From positions 62,001 through 126,000 of the forward strand of contig NZ_JALIDZ010000006.1 of assembly GCF_025397915.1 (NCBI RefSeq): 64,000 bases of DNA, given 5' to 3'. This stretch comes from Microbaculum marinisediminis (GTDB lineage: Bacteria > Pseudomonadota > Alphaproteobacteria > Rhizobiales > Tepidamorphaceae). The translations under genes and the position numbers were made by a program. The notes below the pieces were generated by a model that was not told the origin of the DNA, did not search any database, and saw only the letters and a program-made list of their open reading frames with translations. Shown one piece after another: positions 16,871-24,654 of the stretch (position 1 is its first letter; the number at the start of each line of letters is the position of its first letter).

Positions 16871-16990
16871 TCCACCCACTCCGCTCATTCCCGCGTCCAC
16901 CCCTCCGCTCATTCCCGCGAAAGCGGGAATCCCGCGCGTTTGGCACGGCCGCGCCGCGTTGCCCCGGACTCCCGCTTTCGCGGGAGTGTG
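16871..16990. repeat. intergenic palindromic repeat cluster (CCCGC-tetraloop-GCGGG type)
   Basis: Two hairpins occur: ATTCCCGC-GAAA-GCGGGAAT at 16911-16930 and ACTCCCGC-TTTC-GCGGGAGT at 16968-16987, i.e. the same element in opposite orientation. In addition CTCCGCTCATTCCCGCG is repeated directly at 16879-16895 and 16903-16919 (24-nt period, with TCCACCC before both). The 390-bp gap between iclR and the Tm-1-like gene holds these and no gene. ATTCCC-N8-GGGAAT has the same layout as the neisserial dRS3 element, probably by convergence. Confidence 0.7.
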
Positions 16991-17048
16991 CGGGAGAAAA
17001 GCAAGTCTGCTTAAATCAAAAAACAAACCCTTCAGGGAACCGGGCGCC

Positions 17049-18299
17049 ATGACCGACAAGACCATCCTCGTCATCGGCACGTTCGATACGAAGTCCGACG
17101 AGCTGCGCTACCTGATCGGCTGCATCGAAGGCCAGGGCGGCACGGCGATGACGATGGATGTCAGCGTCCTCGGCGACCCGCCCGCGGCAACCGACATCTC
17201 CAAGCATCGCGTGGCCGAGGCCGCCGGTTCGTCCATACAGGCGGCGATCCGCTCCGGCGACGAGAACACGGCGATGCAGATCATGGCCGCCGGCGCCGCG
17301 ACGCTCGCCGCCGATCTCCACGTGGCGGGCAGGATCGACGCCATGATCGCCATCGGCGGCACCATGGGCACCGATCTCGCGCTCGACTGCGCGCTGGTAT
17401 TGCCGATGGGCGTGCCGAAATACATCGTCTCGACCGTCGCGTTCTCGCCGCTGATCCCGCCGGAACGGTTGCCGCCCGATATTCAGATGATCCTGTGGGC
17501 CGGCGGGCTCTACGGCCTCAACTCGGTCTGCAGGTCCGCGCTCAGCCAGGCCGCCGGCGCCGTCCTGGGCGCGGCGCGGGCCGTTGAGCCGCCCCGCCGC
17601 GACCGGCCGCTCGTGGGCATGACCAGCCTCGGCAAGTCGTGCCTGAGCTACATGGTGGCGCTCAAGCCGGCGCTGGAGCGGCGCGGCTTCGAGGTCGCTG
17701 TCTTCCACTCCATCGGCATGGGCGGGCGCGCCTTCGAGGGCCTCGCCGCGCAGGGTGCGTTCGCCTGCGTCATGGATTTCTGCATGCAGGAGTTCACCAA
17801 CGGTGTGCACGGCTCGGTCGTCAACAGCGGCGCCGACCGCCTGTCGAGCGCCGGCCGCGCCGGCATCCCGCAGATCGTCGCGCCGGGCGCCTCCGACCTC
17901 GTCGACATGCCGACCTGGACGGAGATCCCCGCGAAATGGCGCGAGCGGCCCTATCACGCCCACAACCGGCTGATCGCCTCGGTGGCGATCACGCCGGAGG
18001 AACGCAGGCGCACCGCGCGCGAGATCGGCGCGCGGCTGGCGCGGGCGAGCGGGCCGGTGCACGTCATCCTGCCCAGCGGCGGCATCGAGGAATGGGACAA
18101 GCCCGGCGAGCCCGCGCACGATCCCGAGGGGCTGGACGCGTTTCTCGACGAGATGCGCACGGTGATCGCGCCGCCCGTGGCGATGAGCGAGATCGACGCC
18201 CACATCAACGATCGCGCCTTCGCCGACACGGCGCTGGCGATCTTCGATGCCTGGGTCGCCGACGGGACGGTGCGGGCGCCGGACCGAAAGCCCGTCTGA
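17049..18299 (+). CDS. Tm-1-like ATP-binding domain protein (UPF0261)
   Basis: From the ATG at 17049 (AGGGAA upstream) the product is 416 residues. It begins KTILVIGTFDTKSDELRYL and continues AIGGTMGTDLAL and GMTSLGKSCLSYM, the pattern of the UPF0261/Tm-1-like family, named after the tomato virus-resistance protein Tm-1 whose N-terminal domain binds ATP. Bacterial members often sit in catabolic clusters, sometimes next to a phosphoenolpyruvate mutase/TIM-barrel partner (absent here). The family is not functionally settled. It is divergent from the iclR operon and convergent with the glutamine-synthetase-like gene (28 bp between stops). Regulation by the neighbouring IclR protein is inferred from position. 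Confidence 0.85.
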   Translation: MTDKTILVIGTFDTKSDELRYLIGCIEGQGGTAMTMDVSVLGDPPAATDISKHRVAEAAGSSIQAAIRSGDENTAMQIMAAGAATLAADLHVAGRIDAMIAIGGTMGTDLALDCALVLPMGVPKYIVSTVAFSPLIPPERLPPDIQMILWAGGLYGLNSVCRSALSQAAGAVLGAARAVEPPRRDRPLVGMTSLGKSCLSYMVALKPALERRGFEVAVFHSIGMGGRAFEGLAAQGAFACVMDFCMQEFTNGVHGSVVNSGADRLSSAGRAGIPQIVAPGASDLVDMPTWTEIPAKWRERPYHAHNRLIASVAITPEERRRTAREIGARLARASGPVHVILPSGGIEEWDKPGEPAHDPEGLDAFLDEMRTVIAPPVAMSEIDAHINDRAFADTALAIFDAWVADGTVRAPDRKPV

Positions 18300-18327
18300 A
18301 CGCCGGAATGAGCCTTGCGCCCAGGCC

Positions 18328-19641
18328 TCAATAGGCGCCGGAATAGGCCGCGCAGATCTCGTCCTCGGTCTTGCCCTTCAGGAACGCCATCTCGCCGCGC
18401 TTGTGGGCGACATAGACGTCGACGAGTTTTTCCGGAAACCACGACCGCACGGTCGTGTCGGCGTCGAGCCGCGCGATGGCGTCGTCCAGTGAGGCCGGCA
18501 GCCTGTCGATGCCGCGCGCCTTCAGGTCGGCGGCCGCGACGCGCGTCAGGTCCTCGCGCGTGACGGAGGGCAGTGGCAGGCCGTCGCGGACGCCCTGCAG
18601 GCCCGCGAGGACCAGCGCCGCCAGAACCAGGTGCGGGTTCGCCGCCGCGTCGGCGGCCCGGTACTCGAAATGCAGCCGTTCGCCCGGCGCGACGTCGGCA
18701 CCGTCCGGCCGCGGGCAGATGCGCACCGCCGCCTCGCGGTCGCGGTAGCCGAGATTGTTGAAGGCCGCGCTCCAGCGGTGCGGCGTCAGCCGGGTGTAGG
18801 AGGGCACGCTCGGCGCCGTCAGCGCCACGGTGGACGGCAGATGCCTCAGGACACCGGCGACGAAGGCGGCCGCCGTGGCGGAAATCCCTTCGGGCGCGTC
18901 GGGATCCGCGGTCACGGGCGTGCCGGCGTCGTCGAGGAAGTCGAAATGGACGTGGACGCCGTTGCCCACGTCGTGCGGCCCGATCAGCGGCGTGAACGTG
19001 ATCTCCTCGCCTAGACTGAGCGCGGCGGCCCGGGCGAGCTCGCGCAGCACCAGGGCGTCGTCGGCGGCGGTCACGCCCCGGGCCGGCGCGACGCTGACCT
19101 CGTACTGGTTCGGGCCGAATTCGCGCAGGAAGGATTGCGGTGTCATGCCCGCCTCGCGCAACGCGCCGAGGACCGTTTCGCCGAACGCCTTGCGCCGCCG
19201 GACGCCGCCGATCGTGTAGGCGCCGCCGGTCGGCTGGTCGGTCACGAACATGAACTCGTGCTCGAAGGCCGCCCGCACGGTGAGGCCGGTCTCCGCGTGC
19301 AGCGCCTCGAGCGCGCGGCGCAGGATCGTCCGGGTGCAGCATTCCCAAGGCGTCCCGTCGGGCCAGGTCAGCTCGGCGATCACCAGGTGCTCGGCCGGCG
19401 CCTCCGCGCCGCCGAACGCGACGCGCGCCTCGGTCGTCGGGATGGGCGTCATCACCAGGTCGCCGAACGGCCCGTAGGGCGTCTCGGCGTTCGTGCCGAA
19501 GCAGGTGAGCTGCACGTTGGTCGGCGTCCAGCCGATGCCCGCCGGCCTGTCGGCCCGGTAGTCGGCGAGCGGGATCGCTTTGCCGCGCACATTGCCGGAG
19601 ATGTCTCCGACGCAGACCATGATCAGCGGTTCCTCGGGCAT
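18328..19641 (-). CDS. glutamine synthetase family protein (gamma-glutamyl ligase-like)
   Basis: A 437-residue protein with a good GAAGGAAA before the start. The N-terminal beta-grasp segment DISGNVRGKAIPLADY corresponds to the D.nG..RGK..P motif of the glutamine synthetase superfamily. Catalytic-domain landmarks are AFEHEFMF (metal-binding Glu), FGPNQYEVS, NGVHVHFDF (metal His) and PSYTRLTPHRWSAAF. The length (437) and the divergence from GlnA suggest a gamma-glutamyl ligase for an amine (PuuA/GlnT/gamma-glutamylanilide-synthase type) rather than the housekeeping enzyme. It lies 108 bp downstream of a FadR-type regulator. Together with the nearby aminotransferase and CoA ligase it suggests amine catabolism; this remains inference. 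Confidence 0.85.
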   Translation of the reverse strand: MPEEPLIMVCVGDISGNVRGKAIPLADYRADRPAGIGWTPTNVQLTCFGTNAETPYGPFGDLVMTPIPTTEARVAFGGAEAPAEHLVIAELTWPDGTPWECCTRTILRRALEALHAETGLTVRAAFEHEFMFVTDQPTGGAYTIGGVRRRKAFGETVLGALREAGMTPQSFLREFGPNQYEVSVAPARGVTAADDALVLRELARAAALSLGEEITFTPLIGPHDVGNGVHVHFDFLDDAGTPVTADPDAPEGISATAAAFVAGVLRHLPSTVALTAPSVPSYTRLTPHRWSAAFNNLGYRDREAAVRICPRPDGADVAPGERLHFEYRAADAAANPHLVLAALVLAGLQGVRDGLPLPSVTREDLTRVAAADLKARGIDRLPASLDDAIARLDADTTVRSWFPEKLVDVYVAHKRGEMAFLKGKTEDEICAAYSGAY

Positions 19642-19749
19642 GCGCCGTTTCCTTCCCCAACGCGTGTGTCCGCCGGCGCGCCGCGAAGCCGCCTGTCGCG
19701 ATTTGGCTGGAGTTTTATCAGAAACGGAGTTGGCCGGCAGCCGGCGTGG

Positions 19750-20457
19750 CTAGTCGCCGGTCGCGGCGGGGCGGAAGGTCGAGGCCGGCATGTGACGAGT
19801 GAGGGCGGTGGCGCGGTCGAGGTGGCCGCGCAGCGCGGTTTCCGCCTCGCCGGAATCGCCGTTCAGGATGGCGCGGGCGATGTCGCGGTGCTCGCTGACC
19901 GAGCGGCACAGCATGTCGGCCGTCAGCCCGCCACTGACCTGGAACATAATCAGCGGCAGTTGCAGCTGGCGGTGCAGGGTGGCGAGCTGGCAATTGCCGC
20001 TCGCCCCCACGATCGCGTCGTGGAACCGCTTGTTCTCCTCCAGATAGGCCATCGGCGACAGGCGCGGCGCCTCCGCCCAGATCGGGTCGATCGCCGCCTC
20101 GAACGCGGCCCGGATCTCGGGTTCGGCCATGTTCCCCGCCGCCAGCCGCGCCGCCAGCGCCTCCAGCTCGGTGCGGATCTGGAACAGCTCGACCGTCTCC
20201 TGCAGCGACAGCCGCCGCACCAGCGCGCCGCGGTTCGGCACCGTTTCCAGGAGCCCTTCCGCCGACAGCCGCCGGAACGCCTCGCGCAGGGGGCCGCGGC
20301 TGACGCCGAGATCGCGCGTCAGATCGGCCTCGATCAGGCGCTGGCCGGGCGAATAGCGGCTGTTGAGGATGCCCTCGCGCAGATGGCGCACCACGCGCTC
20401 GACCGTGGTTCCACGGCTTGTCTGGCGGATTTCGGGGGCGATGTCGGTATCGGACAT
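19750..20457 (-). CDS. GntR family regulator, FadR subfamily
   Basis: A 235-residue regulator. Residues about 15-80 are the winged helix (VVRHLREGILNSRYSPGQRLIEADLTRDLGVSRGPLREAFRRLSAEGLLETVPNRGA in segments), followed by an all-helical FCD ligand domain (LFQIRTELEALAARLAA ... RFHDAIVGASGNCQL ... SEHRDIARAILNGD). The conserved acidic/histidine residues of FCD metal sites are partly visible (the His of RFHDAI and the His of SEHRDI). It is divergent from the CoA ligase - VOC - GST operon; a matching FadR-type operator overlaps that operon's promoter (20513-20523), so it is the probable repressor. Confidence 0.9.
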   Translation of the reverse strand: MSDTDIAPEIRQTSRGTTVERVVRHLREGILNSRYSPGQRLIEADLTRDLGVSRGPLREAFRRLSAEGLLETVPNRGALVRRLSLQETVELFQIRTELEALAARLAAGNMAEPEIRAAFEAAIDPIWAEAPRLSPMAYLEENKRFHDAIVGASGNCQLATLHRQLQLPLIMFQVSGGLTADMLCRSVSEHRDIARAILNGDSGEAETALRGHLDRATALTRHMPASTFRPAATGD

Positions 20458-20488
20458 GACCGTGGTCGGTTACCCGCGTTCGGACCGG

Positions 20489-20516
20489 TTGACAAGGGAT
20501 ATGAAGTCAATATTGT
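20489..20516 (+). promoter_or_regulatory. sigma70-type promoter for the CoA ligase operon
   Basis: TTGACA at 20489-20494, a 16-nt spacer and TATTGT at 20511-20516, followed by the CoA-ligase ATG at 20589. The -35 is perfect and the -10 matches 4 of 6 positions. Confidence 0.55.
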
Positions 20517-20523
20517 CCTACAA
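20513..20523. promoter_or_regulatory. candidate FadR/GntR operator TTGTCCTACAA
   Basis: TTGT-CCT-ACAA is a perfect 4+4 inverted repeat that fits the TnGTnnnACnA consensus of FadR-subfamily regulators. It overlaps the -10 of the promoter at 20489-20516, where a bound repressor would block RNA polymerase, and lies between the regulator gene and its likely target operon. Confidence 0.55.
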
Positions 20524-20588
20524 ACTTAGCAAGCAATAACCGGCCGCGGCAAGGGCAGCGCTCTTCGAACCGGCGCCGGAGCGCCAGG

Positions 20589-21896
20589 ATGATCCAAGAC
20601 CCGGACATAGAAACGCTTGCCTGGGAGAGGCAGAAGGGCAGGGACGAGGCGCCGTATCGCGCGCAACTGTCCTACCTGTTCGAGCGCTCGCGCTTCTACC
20701 GTCACAAGCTGATGGAGGCGGGTTTCGCCACGCCGGATGCGGTGGGTGGCCTGGACGACATTGCCGCCCTGCCGTTCACCGAGAAGGACGAGTTGCGCGC
20801 CACGCGCTCCGACGCCGATCCGATCGGCACTCACCTCGCCGCGCCGATGGAGGACGTCGTCCGCGTCTTCTCCACCAGCGGCACCACCGGCACGCCGAGC
20901 TACATCCCGTTGACCGCGCGCGACCTCGACGACTGGGTGACGATCTCCGCGCGCAGCTATGCCGCCACCGGCCTGTCCCAGGGCAGGCGGGTGGTGTCGA
21001 CCTATAACGCCGGTCCCTTCGTCGCCGGCGCCGCGCTCGATGCGTTCAACCGGCTCGGCGCTTGTCACATCCCCGTCGGCACCGGCAACACCGAGCGGCT
21101 GATGACGGCCGTCCGGCTGTTGCACCCGCACGTCCTCGCCTGCACGCCGTCCTACGCGCTGCACCTGGCCGAATGGGCCGGCGACCGCGGCATCGACATC
21201 GCCGGGTCGAGCGTCGAACGCATCATGGTCGCCGGCGAGCCCGGCGGCGGCGAGGCGGCGATGCGCGCGCGGCTGCAGGACGCCTGGGGCGCCACCGTCT
21301 GCGAGGCGATGGGCATCGGCGACATCTCGGTCTCGCTGTGGGGCGAGTGCGAGGCGCAGTCCGGCATGCACTTCTCCGGGCGCGGCCTGGTCCATGTCGA
21401 GCTGATCGATCCCGATACCGGCACCCCGGTTGCAATCGAGGACGGGGCACAGGGCGAGCTCGTCTACAGCCATCTCAGGCACCGCGCCGCGCCGCTTTTG
21501 CGGTTTCGCTCGCGCGACCATGTGCAGGTCCGCACGGGAACGTGCGCCTGCGGACGCACGGCGCCGCGCGTGCGCTGCATCGGCCGCACCGACGACATGC
21601 TGATCGTGCGCGGCGTCAACGTCTTTCCCTCCGCCGTCCGCGAGGTCGTCAACGGCTTCGCCCCGCATGTCAGCGGGCTCATCGCGATCCGCCCGACGGC
21701 GCCCGGCGTCAAGCAGGAACCGCCGCTGCCGGTCGCCGTCGAACTGGCGGAAGGTGCGGAGAAATCGCCCGAACTCGCCGAGCGCATCATGCGGCGCATC
21801 CGCGAGACGCTGGTCGTCACCACACGGATCGACCTGGTCGACTGGGGCTCGCTGCCGCGAAGCGAGTACAAGTCGAAACTCGTCGACAGACCCTGA
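20589..21896 (+). CDS. phenylacetate-CoA ligase-like (PaaK family) adenylate-forming enzyme
   Basis: A 435-residue AMP-forming ligase of the short PaaK type. The P-loop-like FSTSGTTGTPSYIPLT is at about 95-110, an internal CNAGPFVAG-like region follows, and C-terminal signatures include TCACGRTAPRV and RTDDMLIVRGVNVFPS, the latter typical of PaaK C-terminal domains. It should activate an aromatic or other carboxylic acid to its CoA thioester. It is first in a three-gene operon with a VOC protein and a glutathione transferase and is likely controlled by the divergent GntR regulator. The full paa (ring-epoxidase) set is absent here, so the substrate need not be phenylacetate. Confidence 0.85.
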   Translation: MIQDPDIETLAWERQKGRDEAPYRAQLSYLFERSRFYRHKLMEAGFATPDAVGGLDDIAALPFTEKDELRATRSDADPIGTHLAAPMEDVVRVFSTSGTTGTPSYIPLTARDLDDWVTISARSYAATGLSQGRRVVSTYNAGPFVAGAALDAFNRLGACHIPVGTGNTERLMTAVRLLHPHVLACTPSYALHLAEWAGDRGIDIAGSSVERIMVAGEPGGGEAAMRARLQDAWGATVCEAMGIGDISVSLWGECEAQSGMHFSGRGLVHVELIDPDTGTPVAIEDGAQGELVYSHLRHRAAPLLRFRSRDHVQVRTGTCACGRTAPRVRCIGRTDDMLIVRGVNVFPSAVREVVNGFAPHVSGLIAIRPTAPGVKQEPPLPVAVELAEGAEKSPELAERIMRRIRETLVVTTRIDLVDWGSLPRSEYKSKLVDRP

Positions 21897-21910
21897 AACG
21901 GAGCCACGCC

Positions 21911-22507
21911 ATGGACAACACAGAGATCCGCAAGCTGCAGTCGCAGGGCGTCCATCACATCACGCTGGTCGGCGCCGACCGCCAGACCTCGATCGACTTC
22001 TGGGAAGGGGTGCTCGGCATGCCATTCGTCTTCGAGCAGCCGAACCTGGATGCCGGCGACGAGAGCCACCTCTACTTCGATCCCGGCGACGGCCGCCTGA
22101 TCACCATCTTCACCAAGGAGGAGCGCAAGCCCGACCCGCGCCGCACCCCGACCGAGCCCGGCTGCGTCCATCACATCGCCTTCGCCGTCTCCAAGGCGAC
22201 CTTCGACCAGGCGGTTGACCGGCTCGACCAGCGCGGCATTCGCCATTCCGGCGTCAAGGACCGCGGCTTCATGGATTCGATCTACTTCAACGATCCGCTG
22301 GGCCTGACCATCGAGCTGGCCGCCTACCGCTTCGAGCCGCCGGCCGGCTTCACCCATGCCGACGTGCTGCTGGAGGCCCACAAGCTGCGTGTCGGCCGCG
22401 GCGACTACAACATCGCCCAGATCCACCTGGCCGACGCCATCGAGAGCCTGACGGAACGCTCGCGCGAAAGCCTGTCGAGCGACCGCGCGCCCCGGAATCC
22501 GTACTGA
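21911..22507 (+). CDS. VOC (glyoxalase/dioxygenase superfamily) protein
   Basis: From the ATG at 21911, 14 nt after the ligase stop, the product has 198 residues. One full VOC unit is visible: VHHITLVGADRQTSIDFWEG ... GMPFVFEQP ... SHLYFDPGDG, then VHHIAFAVSKATFDQAVDRL ... FMDSIYFNDPLGLTIELAAY. The metal positions (His of VHHIT, Glu of HLYF region, His of VHHIA, Glu of TIELAAY) suggest a metal-dependent member. Candidates include glyoxalase-like isomerases, thiol lyases or extradiol dioxygenases. Association with a glutathione transferase suggests glutathione chemistry. The larger frame that begins upstream is a shadow of the ligase gene. Confidence 0.82.
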   Translation: MDNTEIRKLQSQGVHHITLVGADRQTSIDFWEGVLGMPFVFEQPNLDAGDESHLYFDPGDGRLITIFTKEERKPDPRRTPTEPGCVHHIAFAVSKATFDQAVDRLDQRGIRHSGVKDRGFMDSIYFNDPLGLTIELAAYRFEPPAGFTHADVLLEAHKLRVGRGDYNIAQIHLADAIESLTERSRESLSSDRAPRNPY

Positions 22508-22544
22508 TCAAGTATCCGTACTGATCCCGAAATCCGTACCGATC
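22497..22544. repeat. three-copy 13-bp tandem-like repeat ATCCGTACTGATC
   Basis: ATCCGTACTGATC at 22497-22509 and 22514-22526, and ATCCGTACCGATC at 22532-22544, spaced 17 and 18 bp. The first copy contains the stop codon of the VOC gene; the others lie in the spacer before the GST gene. Confidence 0.75.
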
Positions 22545-22572
22545 ACACAGCGACAAGACAGGGAGGACTGCC

Positions 22573-23253
22573 ATGAAGCTCTACATGCATCCGGTGTCGA
22601 TGACGAGCCGGCCGGTTCGTCTGTTCATCCACGAGAAGGGCATTCCCGTCGACGAGGAGGTCGTCGACCTGTTCACCGGCGCCCATCACCAGGAGCCGTT
22701 CGCCTCGATCAACCCGAACAAGCTGGTGCCGGTGCTCGAGGACGGTGATTTCCGCCTGACCGAATCCTCGGCGATCCTGAAATATCTCGCCGAAAAGAAC
22801 GACCTGCCCGAATACCCGAAGGACCTGAAGCGCCGCGCCAGGGTCAACGAGATCATGGACTGGTTCAACTCGAACTTCTATCGCGACTACGCCTACGGCT
22901 TCATCTATCCGCAGGTGTTCCCGCACCACAAGCGCCCGACCGAGGAGGCGCACGCGGAGACCATCAAGTGGGGCAAGGCCAACGCCGAGAACTGGCTCGG
23001 GATCCTCAACGACTACTGGATCGGTCCGGACCGCAAGTTCCTGACCGGCGACGAGATCACCATCGCCGACTATTTCGGCATCGGCCTGATCACCCTCGGC
23101 GAGGTCGTCCATTCGGACTTCTCTAAATATCCGAACGTGAAGCGCTGGATGGACAACGTGAAGGCCGCGATCGGCAAGTGGGGCGAGGTCAACGAGGTCT
23201 TCTACGGCCTGGTGGAATCGACCCGGGACCAGCCGCTCGAGGCGATCCGCTAA
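22573..23253 (+). CDS. glutathione S-transferase family protein
   Basis: A 226-residue GST with a strong AGGGAGG before the ATG. The N-terminal thioredoxin-fold half reads MKLYMHPVSMTSRPVRLFIHEKGIPVDEEVVDL, with FASINPNKLVPVLEDGDFRLTESSAILKYLAEK (the cis-Pro of VPV and the ESSAI glutathione-binding turn). The helical C-terminal half ends FLTGDEITIADYFGIGLI, the conserved N-capping/hydrophobic staple motif. The catalytic position is likely Ser (VSMTSRP), as in theta/zeta-like enzymes. It is third in the CoA-ligase operon and may conjugate or isomerise a reactive intermediate. Confidence 0.9.
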   Translation: MKLYMHPVSMTSRPVRLFIHEKGIPVDEEVVDLFTGAHHQEPFASINPNKLVPVLEDGDFRLTESSAILKYLAEKNDLPEYPKDLKRRARVNEIMDWFNSNFYRDYAYGFIYPQVFPHHKRPTEEAHAETIKWGKANAENWLGILNDYWIGPDRKFLTGDEITIADYFGIGLITLGEVVHSDFSKYPNVKRWMDNVKAAIGKWGEVNEVFYGLVESTRDQPLEAIR

Positions 23254-23404
23254 GGGGGCGCCTTCCGGGGGGGCCGGTGACGCCCAATCCGCGATCGCCT
23301 TCCGCGTGATCCCCCCGCGTGATCGCCGGCGTGTCCGAACGCGGCGGCTCCTTGTGATCCGCCGCGCTGTCGTTCGCGGAAACCGGGTGCAGCCGCCGCC
23401 AGCG

Positions 23405-24358
23405 TCAGTCGCAGCTGCCGCCGCCTGGCTTCGGCGGGTTCTGGTTGTCGATGTTCCGGCCCGTCTCCAGGACGATGTTGCCGCTCCGATTCCAGCCGTC
23501 GGTCGGTTCGCCGCGCGAGAACCAGACGCCCCAATAGCCCACGCACGGATAGTTCACGGTGGAGAACTTGTTGTTCAGGAACTGGATGTTGGTCACCGAA
23601 TAGCCACCGCGCGGATTGTCCTCGGACGGGCTGTAGTCCTGGGCGTAGACGGTGAAGCCGCCGCCGGCCAGCAGGTTGTCCTCGACCAGGATGTCGGCGC
23701 TGTCGCGGCGGCCGTTCCAGATCGCGATGGCGGAGGTCTGGTCCTGCGTCACGTTGAACGTGTTGTGGCGGATGACGCCGTTCGAGGCTCCTTCGGTCTG
23801 GAAGCCGTCGACGTGCCCGTTGCCCGCGTTCTCGGTGAAACTGTGCAGGTAGTTGCCCTTGATGACGAAGTTGTCCGTGTCCCAGACGAAAACCCCGTCG
23901 TTGACCCCGTGGATGTTGTTGCCGCGGGCGACCAGCCTGGTGCCTTCGTACCAGATGCCGGCATGGGTCGCCCCCTTGCCGTTGAGGCGGGTGCGGATGA
24001 TCTTCGCGCTTGCCCCCGGCAGGATCTTGATCACGCCGCTGCCGTTGCCGCCGCTATTCTTGACGATGGTGCTGTGGCGGATCCTGACGTTCTTGGCGGC
24101 GATGACCAGGCCGTCTGGGCCGATCTTCTGGCCCTTGATCACCGTATTGTCCTTGGTGATGGTCCGGCTCCGCGTGCGCTTGAGTTTGAGGCCCCTGCGC
24201 TTGCCGGTATTGCGGGCTCCCGGCCAGCCGCACGCTTCCAGGTTCTTCCAGACTCCGGTGGTGCACTTGCCGGCGGCGGCCGGTTGCGGCACCGCGGCGA
24301 TCCCGGCGATGACGGCGACAATGGGCACGGCGCGAGCGCACATGGTCGGCAGGTTCAT
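23405..24358 (-). CDS. secreted right-handed beta-helix protein
   Basis: A 317-residue protein with a signal peptide (cleavage near AAAG at about 28-30). The mature part contains successive turns of the type VIAAKNVRIRHSTIVKNSGG, AKIIRTRLNGKGATHAGIWYEG, LVARGNNIHGVNDGVFVWDT, FVIKGNYLHSFTENAGNGH and GVIRHNTFNVTQDQTSAIAIWNG. This is the N.i-rich ladder of parallel beta-helix (pectate-lyase/PbH1) proteins. Two cysteine pairs (KCTTGVWKNLEAC; PC/SC at the C terminus) fit an extracellular protein. No pectate-lyase catalytic motif can be assigned. It is monocistronic, and its function is probably polysaccharide binding or cleavage. Confidence 0.75.
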   Translation of the reverse strand: MNLPTMCARAVPIVAVIAGIAAVPQPAAAGKCTTGVWKNLEACGWPGARNTGKRRGLKLKRTRSRTITKDNTVIKGQKIGPDGLVIAAKNVRIRHSTIVKNSGGNGSGVIKILPGASAKIIRTRLNGKGATHAGIWYEGTRLVARGNNIHGVNDGVFVWDTDNFVIKGNYLHSFTENAGNGHVDGFQTEGASNGVIRHNTFNVTQDQTSAIAIWNGRRDSADILVEDNLLAGGGFTVYAQDYSPSEDNPRGGYSVTNIQFLNNKFSTVNYPCVGYWGVWFSRGEPTDGWNRSGNIVLETGRNIDNQNPPKPGGGSCD

Positions 24359-24586
24359 GGCAGACGTCCTCTGCGAGAGCTGTCGGCACGCCCGCCAGAC
24401 CGGAGCGGCGGGCCCGGCGCGGAATGGGCGAAATGGACAGCTTACGCCCCCTGCGCCCTCCTATCGCGGCGAACTGTGCCGAAAGTAGGGAGACGCCATG
24501 GCGAAACCGAAGCAGGCGGCATTTGCCGGTGGGCAGGCCTCGCGGCCATGGCTTTCGGCTCGGCCATGCCACTCGAACAAACGCGT

Positions 24587-24607
24587 GTCCCGGACGAGAT
24601 CCGGGAC
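24587..24607. repeat. intergenic inverted repeat GTCCCGGA-N5-TCCGGGAC
   Basis: A perfect 8-bp stem with a CGAGA loop in the 296-bp gene-free stretch between the beta-helix gene and the molybdenum hydroxylase gene. It may terminate the minus-strand transcript weakly, or it may be a dispersed repeat. I see no gene in 24359-24654. Confidence 0.5.
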
Positions 24608-24654
24608 CCATGCCGCCCCTCGGCGCGGTGTAGACCGTGAAATCGGGAACGGCT

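Noticed and set aside
16871-16990. Possible CRISPR array
   Set aside because: Repeats are palindromic, unevenly spaced and without unique spacers of constant length; no cas genes are nearby.
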